Below, in pieces: positions 17,422-26,007 of a DNA stretch of 64,000 nucleotides (the stretch's first letter is position 1; every line of letters starts with the position of its first letter). The stretch spans positions 124,001 to 188,000 of the forward strand of contig NZ_JAFREP010000018.1 of assembly GCF_017377855.1 (NCBI RefSeq), read 5' to 3'. The DNA comes from Acanthopleuribacter pedis. GTDB lineage: Bacteria; Acidobacteriota; Holophagae; Acanthopleuribacterales; Acanthopleuribacteraceae. A model generated the notes under the pieces. The model saw nothing but the letters and a program-made list of their open reading frames with translations. It searched no databases and was not told where the DNA came from. A program made the position numbers and the translations under genes.

Positions 17422-18909
17422 ATGAATCACGTGCCACATCCACCAGAACCGATTAATTGCCATAACTTCATTGGCGGTTCCTGGACGGCGGGCAACGGCG
17501 CCGCCATCGAGATCACCAGCCCGTATTCGGGCGCGGTTATCGGAAAAACCCACGCATCAACCCGCGCGGACATTGATCAAGCGGTCGCCGGCGCGGTTGA
17601 AGGTTTTGCAGCTTGGTCGGCAAAACCGTTAAAAGAGCGCTGCCAAACGATGTTCCGTTTCCGCGAGCTTTTGCTGCGCGACAAACAAAGCATCGCGGCG
17701 CGCATCAGCTTGGAAAACGGCAAAACCGTTGGTGAATCCCTCGCCGGCTTGATGAAAGGCATCGAAGTATTGGAGTTTGCCCTGAGCATCCAGAACATGG
17801 ACCAGGGCGGACGTATGGAAGTCTCGCGCGGCGTCTTTTGCGAATACCGTCGCCAACCCTTGGGCGTCGTGCTCGCGATTAGCCCCTTTAACTTTCCAGC
17901 CATGGTCCCGATGTGGATGATTCCCATCGCGCTCACGGTAGGCAACGCCTTTGTGTGGAAGCCCTCGGAAAAAACCCCACTCACGGCGATGTTGATCGCC
18001 GACCTGCTCAAGGAAGCGGGTCTGCCCGACGGCGCCATGACCGTGGTTCAAGGCGGCCGGGAAACGGTCGAAGGCCTGTTGGACCACGCGGCCATTAAGG
18101 CGGTCGGTTTTGTCGGCTCCACCGCGGTCGCGGAGGCGGTTTACCGTCGCGGTTGCAGTAACGGCAAACGCGTGCTCGCGCTTGGCGGCGCCAAAAACCA
18201 CATCATACTCCTGCCCGACGCGGATCCTGAGATGGCCGCGGTCGGCATCAGCGATTCCTTCACGGGCTGCGCGGGCCAGCGCTGTATGGCGGCCAGCGTG
18301 TTGCTGGCGGTCGGCCAAGTCGACGGCGTGATCGATAAAATCGTCGCACGCGCTGAATCCCAGCAGTTGGGCCAAACCATGGGCGCCGTGATCAGCGCCG
18401 AACAAATCGCCTTCCTTTGCGACGCGGTGGACGAGGCCGTCGCCGCGGGCGCGGTGATTCGCGCCGGTCATAACTACCGCGAAACCCAGCCTGTCGACGA
18501 ACTTTACCGCAACGGGTTCTGGTTCCCGCCGGTCATTTTGGACAACGTCGCACCCGATTCACGCGCGGCCCGCGAGGAACTTTTCGGTCCCATTCTCAGC
18601 ATCGTGCGTTGCGACACCTTCTCCGAGGCGATGGCGATTGAAAACGCCAATCCCTACGGCAACGCGGCGTCCATTTTCACCAACAACGGCGCCATGGGCG
18701 AACGCCTCGCCAAGGAAGCCGCGGCGGGCATGGTCGGCGTCAACATCGGCATTCCGGTACCCCGCGAACCCTTTTCCTTCGGCGGCATCAACCGCTCCAA
18801 ATTTGGGCACGGCGACATCACCGGCGCCACCAGCCTCGATTTCTGGAGCGATCTCAAAAAAGTCACGGTGAAGTGGCAAATGCAAACCGACCACAACTGG
18901 ATGAGCTAG
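17422..18909 (+). CDS. CoA-acylating (methyl)malonate-semialdehyde dehydrogenase
   Basis: Aldehyde dehydrogenase of 495 residues of the MmsA/IolA type, which converts malonate semialdehyde to acetyl-CoA or methylmalonate semialdehyde to propionyl-CoA, with CO2 release. Diagnostic features are SPFNFPAMVPMWMIP (154-168), the catalytic Cys 288 in TGCAGQRCMA, LALGGAKNH lacking the usual general-base Glu, and GVNIGIPVPREPFSFGG. It is the first gene of the uracil operon, with GGGGGG a few bases ahead of ATG 17422. In context the likely substrate is malonate semialdehyde formed from the C3 part of uracil. Valine or inositol breakdown genes are not near, which supports this reading but does not prove it. 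Confidence 0.88.
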   Translation: MNHVPHPPEPINCHNFIGGSWTAGNGAAIEITSPYSGAVIGKTHASTRADIDQAVAGAVEGFAAWSAKPLKERCQTMFRFRELLLRDKQSIAARISLENGKTVGESLAGLMKGIEVLEFALSIQNMDQGGRMEVSRGVFCEYRRQPLGVVLAISPFNFPAMVPMWMIPIALTVGNAFVWKPSEKTPLTAMLIADLLKEAGLPDGAMTVVQGGRETVEGLLDHAAIKAVGFVGSTAVAEAVYRRGCSNGKRVLALGGAKNHIILLPDADPEMAAVGISDSFTGCAGQRCMAASVLLAVGQVDGVIDKIVARAESQQLGQTMGAVISAEQIAFLCDAVDEAVAAGAVIRAGHNYRETQPVDELYRNGFWFPPVILDNVAPDSRAAREELFGPILSIVRCDTFSEAMAIENANPYGNAASIFTNNGAMGERLAKEAAAGMVGVNIGIPVPREPFSFGGINRSKFGHGDITGATSLDFWSDLKKVTVKWQMQTDHNWMS

Positions 18910-18927
18910 CGAGGGGGGAATTTTCGC

Positions 18928-20175
18928 ATGGAACGAACCAGTCACGTGATCCTGACGTCTCACGTCGATCAGATTTACAAAGAAGCACCTGAACTCCAAT
19001 GGGGCGCCGAAGAAGCCAAGCAACGCGGCCCGGTGATCGCAACCTTCACCAATCCCGAGCACCGCAACGCCATCGGCTCCCATAGCGGCGGCTACGCGGT
19101 ATACCGCGCACTGTCGATTGCCTCGGGCAACTACCCACAGGCGCACCGACCCGACCTGACCAACACGATGCCGACCGACGAACTTGGCCCGCATCCGTCC
19201 TGGCGCGATCCCAACCGCATGATCTCGATTGATCCCTGGGGCGCCCACGTTTTCGACCACTTCCACGACATGATCAAAGCGGGTTTTAACATTCAGCCCA
19301 CGATTGCAGTGACCAAGGCCCACCTGCGCATCGCCGAGATCGACGACGCCATCGACGCGGGCCGGCTCAAAGTCGACAACAAAATCATCTTGCCCAACCG
19401 CGACGTGGTGGTCACCAAAGCCGCCCTGGAACCCGTGTGGTACCTGCCAGGGCTGGCCAAACGCTTCGGCGTCGAGGAAGGCGAGCTGCGCAAAATTTTG
19501 TTCCAGGAAACGGGCGGCATGTTCCCCGAGCTGGTCACCCGGCCCGATCTCAAGGTGTTGCTCCCACCTATCGGCAGCACCACGGCTTATGTTTTCGGCG
19601 ACATGGCGGATTTGGCCGACACGAACAAAAACCTGACCTGTCGCGTTCACGACGAATGCAACGGCTCCGATGTGTTCGGCTCCGACATCTGCACCTGCCG
19701 TCCTTACTTGATCCACGGGATTGAAGAAGCCGTGCGCAGCGCCCAAAGCGGCGGCAGTGGCTTGATTGTTTACTACCGCAAGGAAGGCCGCGCCCTGGGC
19801 GAGGTTACCAAATTCTTGGTTTACAACGCCCGCAAACGCCAGGTGGGCGGCGACAGCGCCGCCACCTACTTCCACCGCACCGAATGCGTGGCCGGTGTTC
19901 AAGACGCGCGTTTTCAGGAGCTGATGCCTGACGTGTTGCATTGGTTTGGCGTCAAACACATCCACCGCCTGGTTTCGATGAGCGACATGAAATACAACGC
20001 CATCGTCAACAGCGGTATTAGCGTCGGCGAACGCATTTCCATCCCCGACGACCTCATCCCCGAGGATGCACGCGTCGAAATTGAAGCCAAAAAAGCGGCG
20101 GGTTATTTCACCACCGCGGATGTCTTGCAGGGCAACGCCCTCGACGGCGTGAAAGGCAGGCAACTCAGTGAGTAA
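18928..20175 (+). CDS. urc1: URC1-type GTP cyclohydrolase II-like protein of uracil catabolism
   Basis: Its C-terminal half resembles GTP cyclohydrolase II, with the zinc site HDEC (Cys 244), FGSDICTC (Cys 255 and 257) and YYRKEGRALGE (282-292) in place of the RibA YLRQEGRGIGL. A further 200 or so N-terminal residues, rich in His and Asp, are not part of RibA and are typical of URC1. In the yeast Lachancea kluyveri, URC1 is needed for uracil breakdown through a route that opens the pyrimidine ring at the nucleotide level. The neighbours make the case: DUF1688/URC4 overlaps it by 8 bases, followed by Upp and Udk. Automated annotation would probably call it riboflavin biosynthesis RibA, which the context contradicts, because no other rib gene is present. 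Confidence 0.86.
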   Translation: MERTSHVILTSHVDQIYKEAPELQWGAEEAKQRGPVIATFTNPEHRNAIGSHSGGYAVYRALSIASGNYPQAHRPDLTNTMPTDELGPHPSWRDPNRMISIDPWGAHVFDHFHDMIKAGFNIQPTIAVTKAHLRIAEIDDAIDAGRLKVDNKIILPNRDVVVTKAALEPVWYLPGLAKRFGVEEGELRKILFQETGGMFPELVTRPDLKVLLPPIGSTTAYVFGDMADLADTNKNLTCRVHDECNGSDVFGSDICTCRPYLIHGIEEAVRSAQSGGSGLIVYYRKEGRALGEVTKFLVYNARKRQVGGDSAATYFHRTECVAGVQDARFQELMPDVLHWFGVKHIHRLVSMSDMKYNAIVNSGISVGERISIPDDLIPEDARVEIEAKKAAGYFTTADVLQGNALDGVKGRQLSE

Positions 20176-21412
20176 CCCATCATCGCGGGACATCGCGACC
20201 AACCAAAGCGACCTCTACGACCACCTGCTCTCACCGACGGCCATTCGCGAACGCACCCAACGCCTGCACCAACTTACCCGGGACGGGGCGGGCCGCTTCA
20301 TCATTGACGAAAAACAATGGCAAGCCACGGTTGATTTCGTCCTCCAGGTCATCCGCGCGTCTTACCCGGACCTCGACGTCCCGTTCCACTCGCGCTGGGG
20401 CCATATCCAGGCGGGCGGCAGCGACCGCCTCGCCTTGCTCAACCGACAACTGGCCGGTCAAGACGCGGTAGAACGCGCCCGTACCAAAATTGATACGGTG
20501 GTGGTTTCGGTTCTGCTCGACGCCGGCGCGGGCCCAACCTGGGCCTACCACGAGGAAAACCGCCGCTTTAACCGTTCAGAAGGTCTGGCAGTCGCGGCCT
20601 ACCACCTTTCCCGCCAAGGCACCTTTAGCAGTAACGCGGCGGCGCAACCCTGGCGCGTCGACGGTGAACGCCTCCAGCGCCTCAGCCGCGCGGAACTGGA
20701 AAAGGGCTTTCAGGTGAGCGACACCAACCCGCTCACCGGGGTGGAAGGCCGCCTGGGTTTGCTCAATCAACTGGGCGCGGTTCTGCAACAAAATCGCGAC
20801 CGTTTTCCCGACGCGCGCCCCGGCAACCTGCTGGACACCTTGCGCGCCCACCACGGCGACGGCTTCAGCGCGACCGACCTGCTGCGCGCGGTACTGGAAG
20901 GGTTCGGCCCTATTTGGCCCAGCAGACTCACGCTCAACGGGCAACCGCTGGGTGACGTCTGGCACCACCCCTCGCTGGGCGCGGTGGACAACCCCGACGC
21001 GCTGGTTCCCTTCCACAAGTTATCCCAATGGCTGACTTACTCGCTCATCGAACCCATCCGCGAGGCGGGTTTTGCGGTGCCGGGTGTCGAGAATCTGACC
21101 GGCTTGGCTGAATACCGCAACGGCGGGTTGTTCGTCGACATGGGCGTGCTGGTCCCGCGCGATGAAAGCGTGGTGCAGCGCCACCACAGCCCGGACTCGG
21201 AACTCATCGTCGAATGGCGCGCGCTCACCCTGTGCCTGCTGGACCGCATGGTCACCGACATCCAACAGGCGCTCGGTCTGTCCGCGGAGAACTTCCCGGC
21301 GGCCAAGGTCTTGGAAGGCGGCACCTGGCGCGCGGGTCGCATCATCGCGGCGCAAAAACGCGAGGACGCAAGCCCGCCAATCAAACTCGCCAGCGACGGT
21401 ACGGTTTTTTAA
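20168..21412 (+). CDS. urc4: URC4 (DUF1688) uracil catabolism protein
   Basis: Protein of 414 residues of the DUF1688 family, whose yeast member URC4 is essential for uracil use as a nitrogen source and whose chemistry I do not know to be settled. Visible family-like segments are SRWGHIQAGG (about 75-84), DAGAGPTWAYHE (about 118-129) and the C-terminal EWRALTLCLLD. No nucleotide-binding P-loop, signal peptide or membrane segment is seen. The start is GTG 20168, and the URC1 stop lies inside its first codons, so translation is coupled. It has no other plausible partner than URC1. The segment DAGAGPTW is a good candidate for an active-site or ligand loop, which is inference. Confidence 0.88.
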   Translation: MSNPSSRDIATNQSDLYDHLLSPTAIRERTQRLHQLTRDGAGRFIIDEKQWQATVDFVLQVIRASYPDLDVPFHSRWGHIQAGGSDRLALLNRQLAGQDAVERARTKIDTVVVSVLLDAGAGPTWAYHEENRRFNRSEGLAVAAYHLSRQGTFSSNAAAQPWRVDGERLQRLSRAELEKGFQVSDTNPLTGVEGRLGLLNQLGAVLQQNRDRFPDARPGNLLDTLRAHHGDGFSATDLLRAVLEGFGPIWPSRLTLNGQPLGDVWHHPSLGAVDNPDALVPFHKLSQWLTYSLIEPIREAGFAVPGVENLTGLAEYRNGGLFVDMGVLVPRDESVVQRHHSPDSELIVEWRALTLCLLDRMVTDIQQALGLSAENFPAAKVLEGGTWRAGRIIAAQKREDASPPIKLASDGTVF

Positions 21413-21485
21413 CGGCCCTCACCCTGCCCGGCCGATCCCCGCCGGGACACCTTTTCATTCGTAGCCATTTAATTGAGGTTGTTTT

Positions 21486-22115
21486 ATGAAGTCATTTACT
21501 GAGATCAACCATCCCTTGGTGCAACACAAATTAAGCGTGTTGCGAAACAAAGAAACCAGTTCGGCGACCTTCCGCAAAACGGTTGAAGAGATGACCGGTT
21601 TGCTGGCCTACGAGGTCACCCGCCACCTACAGACCAAAGAGGTCGCGATCACGACCCCGCTGGAAGAAACCACCGGCCCCATGATCGCCGAGGATGTGAT
21701 CCTTGTCTCCATCATGCGCGCGGGCAACAGCATGCTGGAAGCCTTGCTCAACCTGATGCCGTTCGCACGCGCGGGCCACATCGGTATCTATCGCGACAAA
21801 TTTATTAAAAATACGGTGGAATACTATTTCCGTCTGCCGCAGAATATCAAGGGCAAGCGCATTCTTTTGGCTGACCCCATTGTGGCGACCGGCGACACGG
21901 TCATCGCCTGTCTGGACCGGCTCAAGCAATACGAGGTCGGCCAAATCCATTTGCTGACCATGCTCATCTCGCCCGAGGGTTTGGAGAAAGTGCAGCATTT
22001 CCACCCGGACGTCGACGTCCTTAGCGCCTCCAAGGAACGCGGCCTCAACGAAAAAGGTTATTTGTTGCCAGGCATCGGCGACGCCGGAAACCGCTTGTAC
22101 CATACACTTGAGTAG
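21486..22115 (+). CDS. upp: Uracil phosphoribosyltransferase
   Basis: Makes UMP from uracil and PRPP. The 209 residues match the family. Signatures are SIMRAGNSMLEALLNLMP (about 76-93), the PRPP loop LLADPIVATGDT (about 126-137) and the uracil-binding C-terminus LPGIGDAGNRLY. The start ATG 21486 follows GAGG. It follows URC4 by 73 bases in the same transcript. In the URC route UMP is formed before the ring is attacked, so this enzyme supplies the pathway entry as well as salvage. A yeast orthologue (URC6/FUR1) plays the same part. Confidence 0.95.
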   Translation: MKSFTEINHPLVQHKLSVLRNKETSSATFRKTVEEMTGLLAYEVTRHLQTKEVAITTPLEETTGPMIAEDVILVSIMRAGNSMLEALLNLMPFARAGHIGIYRDKFIKNTVEYYFRLPQNIKGKRILLADPIVATGDTVIACLDRLKQYEVGQIHLLTMLISPEGLEKVQHFHPDVDVLSASKERGLNEKGYLLPGIGDAGNRLYHTLE

Positions 22116-22124
22116 GATCCCCCC

Positions 22125-22739
22125 GTGAAACCATCATCCATTTTTATCATCGGCGTGGCCGGTGGCTCCGGCTCCGGCAAGACCACTTTTGCGCACCGGT
22201 TATTCGAAGCCCTGGGCACCGAACGCTGTTGTGTGCTGGCGCAGGACGCCTATTACATCGATCAAAGCGCCCGCTTCGACTACGACGGCGGTTCGGTCAA
22301 TTTCGACCACCCCTCCTCCATTGACTTTGATTTAATGGGCGCCCATTTGGACCGATTGAAACAAGGCAACACGGTGAACGTACCGCGCTATTGTTTCAAA
22401 AGCCACATGCGCGAGGCCGAAACAACCCCGATGGTGCCCAAGGCGGTCGTCGTGGTCGACGGCATTTTGGTGCTGTCGCAACCCCAGGTACGCTGTCACT
22501 TCGACACCTCGGTCTTCCTTTCGATTCCAGAGGAAAAACGGTTCCAACATCGTTTGCGACGCGATGTGGAGGAACGCGGTCGAACCGTGGAAGGGGTCCA
22601 CAACCAGTTTTTCACCCAGGTGAAACCGATGCACGACACCTTCGTGGAACCATCCAAGAACCACGCCGAACACCTGATTACCGATTACACGGTATTCGAT
22701 GTGGTTCTGAGCCGTGTCGCGGCAATGGTCCCCCGATAA
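22125..22739 (+). CDS. udk: Uridine kinase
   Basis: Phosphorylates uridine (and usually cytidine) to the monophosphate. The Walker A motif GGSGSGKT (13-20) stands at the N-terminus. FDHPSSIDFDL (about 64-74) is the nucleoside-binding segment, and RRDVEERGR (about 145-153) the lid region. The 204 residues are normal. The start is GTG 22125, 9 bases after the upp stop, with a modest AGGAT site. It ends the operon, with a terminator about 95 bases on. It gives a second way to reach UMP, so that uridine as well as uracil can feed the URC enzymes. Confidence 0.93.
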   Translation: MKPSSIFIIGVAGGSGSGKTTFAHRLFEALGTERCCVLAQDAYYIDQSARFDYDGGSVNFDHPSSIDFDLMGAHLDRLKQGNTVNVPRYCFKSHMREAETTPMVPKAVVVVDGILVLSQPQVRCHFDTSVFLSIPEEKRFQHRLRRDVEERGRTVEGVHNQFFTQVKPMHDTFVEPSKNHAEHLITDYTVFDVVLSRVAAMVPR

Positions 22740-22834
22740 AAACGAAACGCAGGGATTGTCCTGGTCAAACCCGTTTCATAAGGCCGAAAAGGAAAACCAG
22801 CTCAGGGTTCCCAGAAAATCCGACGAAACGCCGA

Positions 22835-22856
22835 CGCGCCTAGCGGCGCGTTTTTT
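22835..22856 (+). terminator. Terminator of the uracil operon
   Basis: Stem CGCGCC/GGCGCG with a 4-base loop and a T6 tail. Together with the promoter at 17339 it bounds a five-gene unit. The following 310 bases up to the next start codon contain no supported gene. Confidence 0.85.
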
Positions 22857-23173
22857 ATTGGAGTCAGCAACCACCAAAGAACCAAACCTGATGGACATCA
22901 TAGGACCTAGAAAAGAGAACCCCGGCGGGAAGGCCGCGAAAATTGTGCGCCCGCGCACACTTTTCCACATTACGCCACGCAATCATGATTTCTCCACTTT
23001 TTGGATGCATGATTGAGTCGGAAAACTTGATCACCTTATGGTGTTCGAGAAATTCCGCGAAGCAACACCGGTTAACGAGCCACACCTACCGGCGCGGAAA
23101 TTCCAAAAATAACGGAACCCCACTCGTTATACCTGCCAAACATTCATACCTTCACTCAATTTTGAGGTTTTCT

Positions 23174-23584
23174 ATGCTTAACATGATGGCTACTCCTCTA
23201 ACAATTAAAACCTTTTGTCCCGAAACCCTGCCTTTTCATCCCACGGCTTGGACCGTGACCGTTGTGCGTAACAATGGCTCGCACATGGTTTGCAAAGACG
23301 ATGAAATCGGTCAAATCTGGATCAAACCGCCGCGCCTAAGAGAACCCAACGGCCGCTTGATCAATCTGGACCCACAACTTTTCAACGGCTGGGTCACGGT
23401 TCACGGCTGGACCGGCATTCGCCAAGAAGGCCCCTTTCATGCCACCAACCTGCGCGGCATCATCCGCGACGGCCAAGTCGTCTGCCTCGAGGGCGATTTG
23501 GCGCGGGAGGTACGCGACCTCAAGGTGCGTATTGTCGAATCCCAGCGCGGTCGTTTGGCCGCCGCATCCTTGATGGCGGGTTAA
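23174..23584 (+). CDS. Hypothetical protein, 136 residues
   Basis: I do not recognise this protein. ATG 23174 lies 6 bases after GAGG and is preferred. The frame continues upstream to 22943, but the translation there looks random. The product is soluble, with several Trp, His and Gly residues and a central GWVTVHGWTGIRQEGPF segment that suggests a small beta-rich domain. The C-terminus is helical and basic (EVRDLKVRIVESQRGR). It stands alone between the uracil operon and the crotonase gene. Confidence 0.6.
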   Translation: MLNMMATPLTIKTFCPETLPFHPTAWTVTVVRNNGSHMVCKDDEIGQIWIKPPRLREPNGRLINLDPQLFNGWVTVHGWTGIRQEGPFHATNLRGIIRDGQVVCLEGDLAREVRDLKVRIVESQRGRLAAASLMAG

Positions 23585-23690
23585 TTCCTCCCTCAAACAG
23601 GCAAACATAACGAACACCTCGTTCCCAAAAAAAGGCGCGAATCAAGCCCGCAAGCATCACCTTCGGGGTTTGGTTGCGCCTTGCTTTGGT

Positions 23691-23696
23691 TATAAT
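23691..23696 (+). promoter_or_regulatory. Probable -10 element before the crotonase gene
   Basis: A perfect TATAAT lies 38 bases before ATG 23735. No good -35 hexamer stands at 16-18 bases, so an activator may be needed. An imperfect hairpin (about 23633-23683) overlaps the place where the -35 should be. Confidence 0.45.
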
Positions 23697-23734
23697 GAAG
23701 GCATATTCAAACTTTTACACTACAGGAGTGCCTG

Positions 23735-24505
23735 ATGTCCGTTATCCTCACCCACGAAGGTCCGGTTTCTGTAATCACCATGGATCTACCACCCATGAAT
23801 CTGCTCAACATTGAAGTGATTGATCAACTGATCCAATGCCACGAAGAGGCGGACCATCATCCCGAAACGCGGGTCATCATCACCCGTTCCGCCGTGACCG
23901 AAATGTTCTCCAACGGGTTAAACCCCATGTACGTGTTGAAACGCGATGAAGCCGGTCGCGCCGATGTCTTTCGTGCCATTGGCCGCCTGCTCAACCGCCT
24001 CTTCAAGCTGGGCAAACCCCACATCGCGGCCCTGAACGGACCCGCCATGGCGGGCGGCGCGGTTTTGGCGCTCACCGCCGATTTTCGCTACATGGAGCAA
24101 GAGCACGGTCGCCTGTGTTTCTCAGAGCCCAAGGTCGGCTTGCCGATTCCCGAACCCATTTCGGCCATCATCGCCTCTTTCTGTACACCGTCCATGGTGC
24201 GTGAGGTGGTTTTGTATGGCAAAAATATGGATGCGCAAACCGCGTTGGCCTCGGGCTTGGTCGACGCCGTCGCCCCAGGGGAAGAAGGTTTGCAGGAACT
24301 CATCGAACAAGGGGTCGGCCGCCTGGCGCGCCTCTCCCCCGCGGTCCTGCGCGCCACCAAAATCGGCATGCGCCGCCGCCTCTATAAACTGACCGAAACC
24401 TTCGAAAACGATTTGGGTGACTTCGCCCAATTCACCCACGCCGATTTCCTCGGTGAGGGCCTGCAAGCCCTGGTCGAACAACGCCACCCCGTCTTCAAAC
24501 GCTAA
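23735..24505 (+). CDS. Enoyl-CoA hydratase/isomerase (crotonase) family protein
   Basis: Crotonase-fold protein of 256 residues. The oxyanion-hole segments are present: NGLNPMYVL (about 60-68) and ALNGPAMAGGAVLALTADFR (about 97-116). The region that carries the catalytic Glu of enoyl-CoA hydratase (PExxLG) reads SEPKVGLPIP, closer to delta3-delta2 isomerases and other divergent members. A ribosome site (ACAGGAG) precedes ATG 23735. The gene is monocistronic. The exact reaction, isomerisation or hydration of an unsaturated acyl-CoA, cannot be fixed from the sequence. Confidence 0.82.
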   Translation: MSVILTHEGPVSVITMDLPPMNLLNIEVIDQLIQCHEEADHHPETRVIITRSAVTEMFSNGLNPMYVLKRDEAGRADVFRAIGRLLNRLFKLGKPHIAALNGPAMAGGAVLALTADFRYMEQEHGRLCFSEPKVGLPIPEPISAIIASFCTPSMVREVVLYGKNMDAQTALASGLVDAVAPGEEGLQELIEQGVGRLARLSPAVLRATKIGMRRRLYKLTETFENDLGDFAQFTHADFLGEGLQALVEQRHPVFKR

Positions 24506-24550
24506 TTCATGGGCTCAACCGCGAAACACGCCGCGCACACGCCAAACCGC

Positions 24551-24805
24551 GCTAGCCCGCATTTCTCACAAGGATTCGTCGCGAGATCCCGAAAGCCTTG
24601 TGAGTACGAAGATTACGACCGAGAGACGGCAACGGGGTCCGACCTTTCGCGGGGCCGACCTTTCGCGGGGCCGACCATTCGGCGTAGCAGCTGAGGCGAA
24701 GGCGGCTCGACCGAGTAAGGCGGCCGGCCGCCCCGCGGAAGGCAAACCCTCGTAATCGCATGGCTTGCCCCGTAGCAGAATTCCTTGTGAGAAATGCAGG
24801 CTTGG
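24551..24805. repeat. Dispersed palindromic repeat, family 1, copy 2
   Basis: The left end GCCCGCATTTCTCACAAGGA (from 24555) and the right end TCCTTGTGAGAAATGCAGGC (from 24782) are nearly perfect inverted repeats. The left end continues into GATTCGTCGCGAG as in copy 1, and the right end continues into CGTAGCAGAA, the inverse of TTCTGCTACG in copy 3. The interior has no plausible gene. Confidence 0.8.
24639..24684. repeat. 16-base tandem repeat inside the family 1 element
   Basis: CCGACCTTTCGCGGGG occurs twice head to tail (24639-24654, 24655-24670), followed by a degenerate third unit CCGACCATTCGGCG. It is confined to this copy. Confidence 0.85.
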
Positions 24806-24815
24806 GAATGGGCAT

Positions 24816-24849
24816 AAAAAAAGCCGCGTAGGAGATCGACCTACGCGGC
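24816..24849 (-). terminator. Terminator of the DUF481 gene
   Basis: On the minus strand a perfect 10-pair stem (GCCGCGTAGG/CCTACGCGGC) with a 7-base loop is followed by seven T residues, 40 bases past the stop at 24890. Confidence 0.92.
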
Positions 24850-24889
24850 AAAAGCCCAGGAGCAAAGTCAATTTCCTTCCAAACAGGCT

Positions 24890-25744
24890 TCAGAAGAAAA
24901 TCGACAGGGACATGGTAAAGACCGAATCAAGCTTGTCACTTTCGACGCTAATCGGATCAAGCGTTTCGCCCGCGGTATTGGTCAGGGCGACATCAACCAA
25001 AGCCGGCTCGTTGTCCCAAAGCAAAAACAAACCGGCTTTGAGGGCGATATGATCGTTGAATTTGTTGGCCAAGTTGGTGTCCAGTAAACCACGCAAGTCA
25101 TTGCTATCACTACCGTTGCCAATCATTTCTAACTTCTGCTCAAAAGCCGCTTTGGGATTGATTTTAATCGTCCATTCGTAATTCACCACCGGACTGAAAA
25201 AATCATCTTTTTCGTTGCCCTCAACGGTCAGATCCTCCATGGTGTAACCCGCCGCGACACCAATCTTAAATACACGTTTGTCGGTTTTCACCAAATAGCG
25301 ACCGATCCCGGCGTGGGCGCTCACGCGACTGTTGACCCCGGAGAAGCGGTCACGGTACCAATCCGCGTTCGCCTGAAAAAACCAATGCTTCTTTAACAAA
25401 CGTTCGTAGCCAACCCTGGCGCCATACTTTTCCTCAATCGTCACCGTATCCGAGACCTTGGTGAAATCAATCGAGCCGTCATCTTGCTGCACGGCCGTCT
25501 CGGTTTCGGAGGTAATGTCCTTGTGAATGGTGAGCACACCGAAAACAAACTTGTGTTTATCTTTTTCATAACTCAACTTATTTTTCAGGGAAAAGGTATT
25601 GGAGATGGTGTTCCCCTCGGAAAATACCAGGGACAAATCCAGGTTATCCTTCCAATACTTTTCTTTTTTCTCCGCTTCTTTTTCCTGCGCGAACAAGCCG
25701 GCACTGCACGAAAGCAGCAGCAGCAAAAGCACTTGCTGTTTCAA
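24890..25744 (-). CDS. DUF481 outer-membrane beta-barrel protein
   Basis: Predicted porin-like outer-membrane protein of about 284 residues. A signal peptide (LLLLLLSCSAGLFAQ) precedes a charged linker (KEAEKKEKYW) and alternating beta strands, and the chain ends in the outer-membrane signature MSLSIFF with a terminal Phe. DUF481 proteins (YdiY-like) are salt- or envelope-stress-related barrels of unknown substrate. GGAGG lies directly against ATG 25750, too close to use, but is exactly 6 bases before a TTG at 25744, which would give MKQQVLLLL. I prefer that TTG start; an ATG at 25795 is the longest option. It is monocistronic with its own terminator. Confidence 0.8.
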   Translation of the reverse strand: MKQQVLLLLLLSCSAGLFAQEKEAEKKEKYWKDNLDLSLVFSEGNTISNTFSLKNKLSYEKDKHKFVFGVLTIHKDITSETETAVQQDDGSIDFTKVSDTVTIEEKYGARVGYERLLKKHWFFQANADWYRDRFSGVNSRVSAHAGIGRYLVKTDKRVFKIGVAAGYTMEDLTVEGNEKDDFFSPVVNYEWTIKINPKAAFEQKLEMIGNGSDSNDLRGLLDTNLANKFNDHIALKAGLFLLWDNEPALVDVALTNTAGETLDPISVESDKLDSVFTMSLSIFF

Positions 25745-25945
25745 AACCATCCTCCGAATTTTGTCCAAGCGGGAAATCAATAGGTGTATCGGCAAACAAC
25801 ATCAGGCCTTTAGTCCTGAGCGCACTTTATTGCTGGAAAGATCTTTTACCGCAACAAAGTTCCTTTTCAAGCCGACTTTCCGCCGACCGGCGACTCAGAA
25901 ACGCGCCCCAATCGCTAGCGATTCCCCTGTTTCCCACTCAAGGTA

Positions 25946-26007
25946 CCTTAGCCCGCATTTCTCACCAGGAGTTCTGCTACGAAGCTCCGTGAAAAATGCG
26001 GCTTAGG
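25946..26007. repeat. Dispersed palindromic repeat, family 1, copy 3 (62-base hairpin)
   Basis: CCTTAGCCCGCATTT (25946-25960) pairs with AAATGCGGCTTAGG (25994-26007). The stem continues inward through CTCAC/GTGA and GGAG/CTCC around a loop with TTCTGCTACG. This is the shortest form of the element, essentially a REP-type hairpin. Confidence 0.8.

Noticed and set aside
18928..20175. Riboflavin-biosynthesis RibA
   Set aside because: The zinc and catalytic motifs match, but the 200-residue N-terminal part and the URC4, Upp and Udk neighbours point to URC1.
22943..23173. N-terminal extension of the 136-residue hypothetical protein
   Set aside because: The upstream residues look random, and the GAGG site favours ATG 23174.
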